This document shows positions 7,032 through 9,105 of a stretch of DNA of 9,105 nucleotides, one piece after another. The notes under the pieces were generated by a model. It was not told the origin of the DNA. It did not search any database and worked only from the letters and a program-made list of their open reading frames with translations. This DNA is from JADJLQ01 sp964405735 (GTDB lineage Bacteria; Bacteroidota; Bacteroidia; Chitinophagales; Saprospiraceae): positions 1 through 9,105 of the forward strand of contig CAYOPD010000153.1 in the NCBI GenBank assembly GCA_964405735.1, written 5' to 3'. Made by a program: the position numbers and the translations under genes. Numbering within the stretch: the stretch's first letter is position 1; each line of letters starts with the position of its first letter.

Positions 7032-7099
7032 ATCTGCCAGTTGGCAAGTTGAGAAGCAATAAGTTCCGGCTTCATCCGCCCACGTTATTTCAATTTTCA

Positions 7100-7148
7100 T
7101 TGACCAATCTCCGGTAAGCCCGAAGGGAGAGTCAAGGTTTTGTTTAGG
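7100..7148 (+). terminator. Candidate terminator downstream of the S10 peptidase gene
   Basis: TTGAC (7100-7104) pairs with GTCAA (7131-7135) and TCTCC (7108-7112) with GGAGA (7126-7130), giving a 10-bp stem with a 3-nt bulge (CAA) and a 13-nt loop. GGTTTTGTTT follows, a moderate T-run on the plus strand. It lies about 145 nt after the peptidase stop codon, farther than usual, so the assignment is tentative. Confidence 0.4.
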
Positions 7149-7287
7149 GAGATATCCTTTTTGGCGCTCGCCCCGTGATCATCAAACCAGGAACAGAGCG
7201 GAATCACTCATTTTAACAGGACTGCCAAATTCTTTGGTTCCCAACGGGCCTGCCCGGCAAGCATTTTATAAATAGGAGGTCAGGCGG

Positions 7288-7348
7288 GGACAGGGGCAAG
7301 AATAAAATTTAAGGTATTCATTTTAAATCAATCGGTTATCCCCTGTCC
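7288..7348. repeat. Perfect 9-bp GC-rich inverted repeat with 43-nt AT-rich spacer
   Basis: GGACAGGGG (7288-7296) and CCCCTGTCC (7340-7348) are exact reverse complements. Inside the AT-rich spacer a second short stem is possible: ATTTAA (7307-7312) with TTAAAT (7323-7328). No T-run follows. It lies 90 nt before the transglutaminase-like gene and could be a leader structure, an operator-like site or a chance pairing. Confidence 0.4.
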
Positions 7349-7437
7349 ATGCAAATTACTTTCAGACCTGAACTATAGCTGAAATATTAACTTTAGAACC
7401 TAATTTATAAACCATCACGACCTTGCCAGCTACCGGC

Positions 7438-9105
7438 ATGAATATTACAAGGTTCCTTTATGCGTTAATTTCAACATTTGTTTTTGCATTTGCATCCTTT
7501 AACTGCCGGGAGCAATTCATAGAAAGCCTTGACTCCCTTGAAAAAAATCTTGTTTTTGCCGGAAACAACCGGCCTGAACTTGAAAAGGTAATCGCTCATT
7601 TTAAACAGGATTCAGACAGCCTGAAACTCAAAGCCGCCCTTTTGCTCCTGAGCAATATGGATAATCAATTTCACTACTCCGGGGAATGGCTCCGGAAGGC
7701 GGATTCGCTGTTTTTTGACCGGGCCGGTGGCCTCGGGGAAGAGGGACTCCAGTTACTCCGGGATAGCGTGTACCGCCTGATCGGCAAGCCAGGCCAGGCG
7801 GATATCCGCAAAGTCTATGATTTGCAATATCTATCCTCTTCTTTTTTAATTCAAAATATAGAGGATGCCTTTACAAGCTGGCAAAATGCTCCCTGGAAAA
7901 ACGCGGTCAGTTTTGACGCTTTTTGCAATTATATCCTTCCCTACAAAACCTACAATGAATACCCGGAAGACTGGAGGACGCTGCTGCGAGCCCGCTATGC
8001 CTTTATTCCGGAAGACCCCAATATTCCCCAAACCATGGAAGACATTTGTTGCGCCCTGGTAGACGAAGAAAAAAAATGGCTTGAATTTTCTGAAGAGCCC
8101 CTGGGTTACCCGGGTGCATTAAGCATCAGCACCATACTCAAACTGAAAAGGGGATCCTGCGTGGAATGGTCTGGATATGGCGCAGTGGCTGCCCGCGCCT
8201 TTGGCATACCGGTAGCCATTGATTATGTGCCTCAATATGGAAACCGGTATACCACTCATAAATGGAATGCCCTGATCTTGTCGGATACTTCCTTTCTTTC
8301 ATTTTTGGGGGCGGAAAGCCGGCCGGGGGATCATGCCCCGATACGGGAGGGCGAAACCAAGTTCGCTAAAGTATTCCGGTGGCAGTTAAGCCCTAACCCG
8401 GAAAGTTTTGCATTCAGAGCCAGAAAAGCAGGGATCACTCAGATACCCTCTTATCTGGAAGATACACGGATCCGGGACGTGACGGCTTTTTATACCAGGG
8501 TGTCTGACCTGAGTTTTGAAGTCAATGGGAGTTTGGGCAGGCCCATGTATTTATGTGTATTTAAAAACTGGGATTGGGAGGCGATAGCCGGTGGATTTAT
8601 AGATCAGGGAACCGTACGTTTTCCCCAAATGGGAAGAGCCGTGCTGTATGTGCCTATGTATTATGACGGTGGTCGTTATCAGGCCGCCGGCCCCCCGATA
8701 GGGCTAATGACTGATAATCAAATAAAAGTATACCGGGCCGGCGAGGAAGGAGACATGATCCTGAAACGTAAATACCCATTTAAAAGAACAGAAGAATGGC
8801 TCCGCGAGCATTCCTTGCAGAATGCCCGGTTTGAGGGAGACAATGATCCGGAGTTCACAAATCCTGCTTTATTATATTATGTACTTAGGAATGTAAGGCC
8901 TTATCGGGGCGCCCGGGTCAATAATCTCGCTCTCAAAGACCAATGGCCATATGATTCGCTCTGGAGAGAGGTCCGGGTGCGTCACCTGGATAGTTTCCAA
9001 TACCTTCGACTGGTATTTCGAAAGGGAAATGAATTTAGAATCGGTGAAATCGAATTTTATACCCAGGGTATGGCCCAGCCACTTAAGGGTAAATATATTG
9101 GCAAT
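7438..9105 (+). CDS. Transglutaminase-like exported protein, C-terminally incomplete in the window
   Basis: 556 codons are open from ATG 7438 to the window edge with no stop; an in-frame TAA at 7408 and no other ATG support this start. The N-terminus has a hydrophobic export segment (FLYALISTFVFAFASF) ending at C23; the preceding SFN is a poor lipobox, so lipoprotein status is uncertain. A helical N-terminal part is followed by a transglutaminase-like core: KRGSCVEWSGYGAVAARAFG with candidate nucleophile C241, GIPVAIDYVPQYGNR, and H274 in HKWNAL. The third catalytic residue is not obvious (D283 is possible). Residues from about 347 (DVTAFY, YLCVFKNWDWEAI, VLYVPMYYDGGR) resemble the beta-rich part of a Bacteroidota transglutaminase-like family known to me from Bacteroides. 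The visible end (FQYLRLVFRKG, IGEIEFYTQG) is like the last strands of discoidin (F5/8 type C) modules, suggesting glycan or surface binding. Substrate unknown. Confidence 0.85.
   Translation, partial: MNITRFLYALISTFVFAFASFNCREQFIESLDSLEKNLVFAGNNRPELEKVIAHFKQDSDSLKLKAALLLLSNMDNQFHYSGEWLRKADSLFFDRAGGLGEEGLQLLRDSVYRLIGKPGQADIRKVYDLQYLSSSFLIQNIEDAFTSWQNAPWKNAVSFDAFCNYILPYKTYNEYPEDWRTLLRARYAFIPEDPNIPQTMEDICCALVDEEKKWLEFSEEPLGYPGALSISTILKLKRGSCVEWSGYGAVAARAFGIPVAIDYVPQYGNRYTTHKWNALILSDTSFLSFLGAESRPGDHAPIREGETKFAKVFRWQLSPNPESFAFRARKAGITQIPSYLEDTRIRDVTAFYTRVSDLSFEVNGSLGRPMYLCVFKNWDWEAIAGGFIDQGTVRFPQMGRAVLYVPMYYDGGRYQAAGPPIGLMTDNQIKVYRAGEEGDMILKRKYPFKRTEEWLREHSLQNARFEGDNDPEFTNPALLYYVLRNVRPYRGARVNNLALKDQWPYDSLWREVRVRHLDSFQYLRLVFRKGNEFRIGEIEFYTQGMAQPLKGKYIGN

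Larger units (their letters stand above)
6957..7437. other. Intergenic gap between peptidase and transglutaminase-like genes
   Basis: This 481-nt gap contains a purine-rich heptamer-type tract right after the peptidase stop, a terminator-like hairpin around 7100-7135, a small CGGG/CCCG hairpin (7245-7256) and a long-range inverted repeat (7288-7348). TAACTTTA (7388-7395) is one base off the -7 element TAnnTTTG and lies 42 nt before the next start codon, but no well-spaced TTG was found. I see no gene, tRNA or insertion-sequence remnant in it. Confidence 0.6.

Noticed and set aside
7207..7611. Near repeat of CTCATTTTAACAGGACT (7207-7223) and CTCATTTTAAACAGGATT (7595-7612)
   Set aside because: One copy is intergenic and one lies inside the transglutaminase-like gene, they differ by a gap and a substitution, and a match this short can arise by chance.
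7865..8062. Short plus- and minus-strand open frames inside the transglutaminase-like gene
   Set aside because: They are in other frames of a continuous 556-codon coding region that carries a signal segment and a recognisable catalytic core.

Overview
The window looks like a chromosomal piece of a Bacteroidota genome. The grounds are a DUF1800/DUF1501 gene pair, a C-terminal type IX secretion (T9SS) sorting domain on the DUF1501 protein, a Bacteroidota-type promoter (TTG, then TAnnTTTG) before the peptidase gene, AT-rich leaders in place of Shine-Dalgarno sites, and a transglutaminase-like family typical of this phylum. Base composition is mixed, about half G+C by eye. I cannot place it below phylum with confidence; Chitinophagia- or Saprospiria-like is a guess. 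No mobile element, CRISPR array, tRNA or rRNA was seen.

Layout: (1) 1-150, a short upstream region with a perfect 7-bp hairpin. (2) 151-3710, a two-gene + strand operon: a DUF1800 protein with no visible export signal, then a DUF1501 protein with a Tat-like leader, a fibronectin-III-like segment and a T9SS sorting domain. (3) 3711-3971, a convergent gap with a degenerate 7-nt tandem repeat and a strong terminator for the minus-strand genes. (4) 3972-5285, two minus-strand tandem DUF2202 ferritin-like paralogues, one predicted periplasmic and one predicted lipoprotein, each preceded by the same AT-rich leader. (5) 5286-5396, a divergent promoter region. (6) 5397-6956, a secreted S10 serine carboxypeptidase with a complete catalytic triad. 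(7) 6957-7437, a gap with a second heptamer-type tract starting 2 nt after the stop codon, a terminator-like hairpin and a long inverted repeat. (8) 7438-9105, the first 556 codons of a transglutaminase-like exported protein that runs off the window.

All five complete genes look intact. Nearly everything here is predicted to act in the envelope or outside the cell. The DUF1800/DUF1501 pair is the only obvious functional unit besides the DUF2202 pair; the peptidase and the transglutaminase-like protein appear to be independent transcription units. The least ordinary items are the 7-nt-period tracts just 3' of both plus-strand transcription units, and the Tat-leader plus T9SS-tail architecture of the DUF1501 protein next to a leaderless partner.
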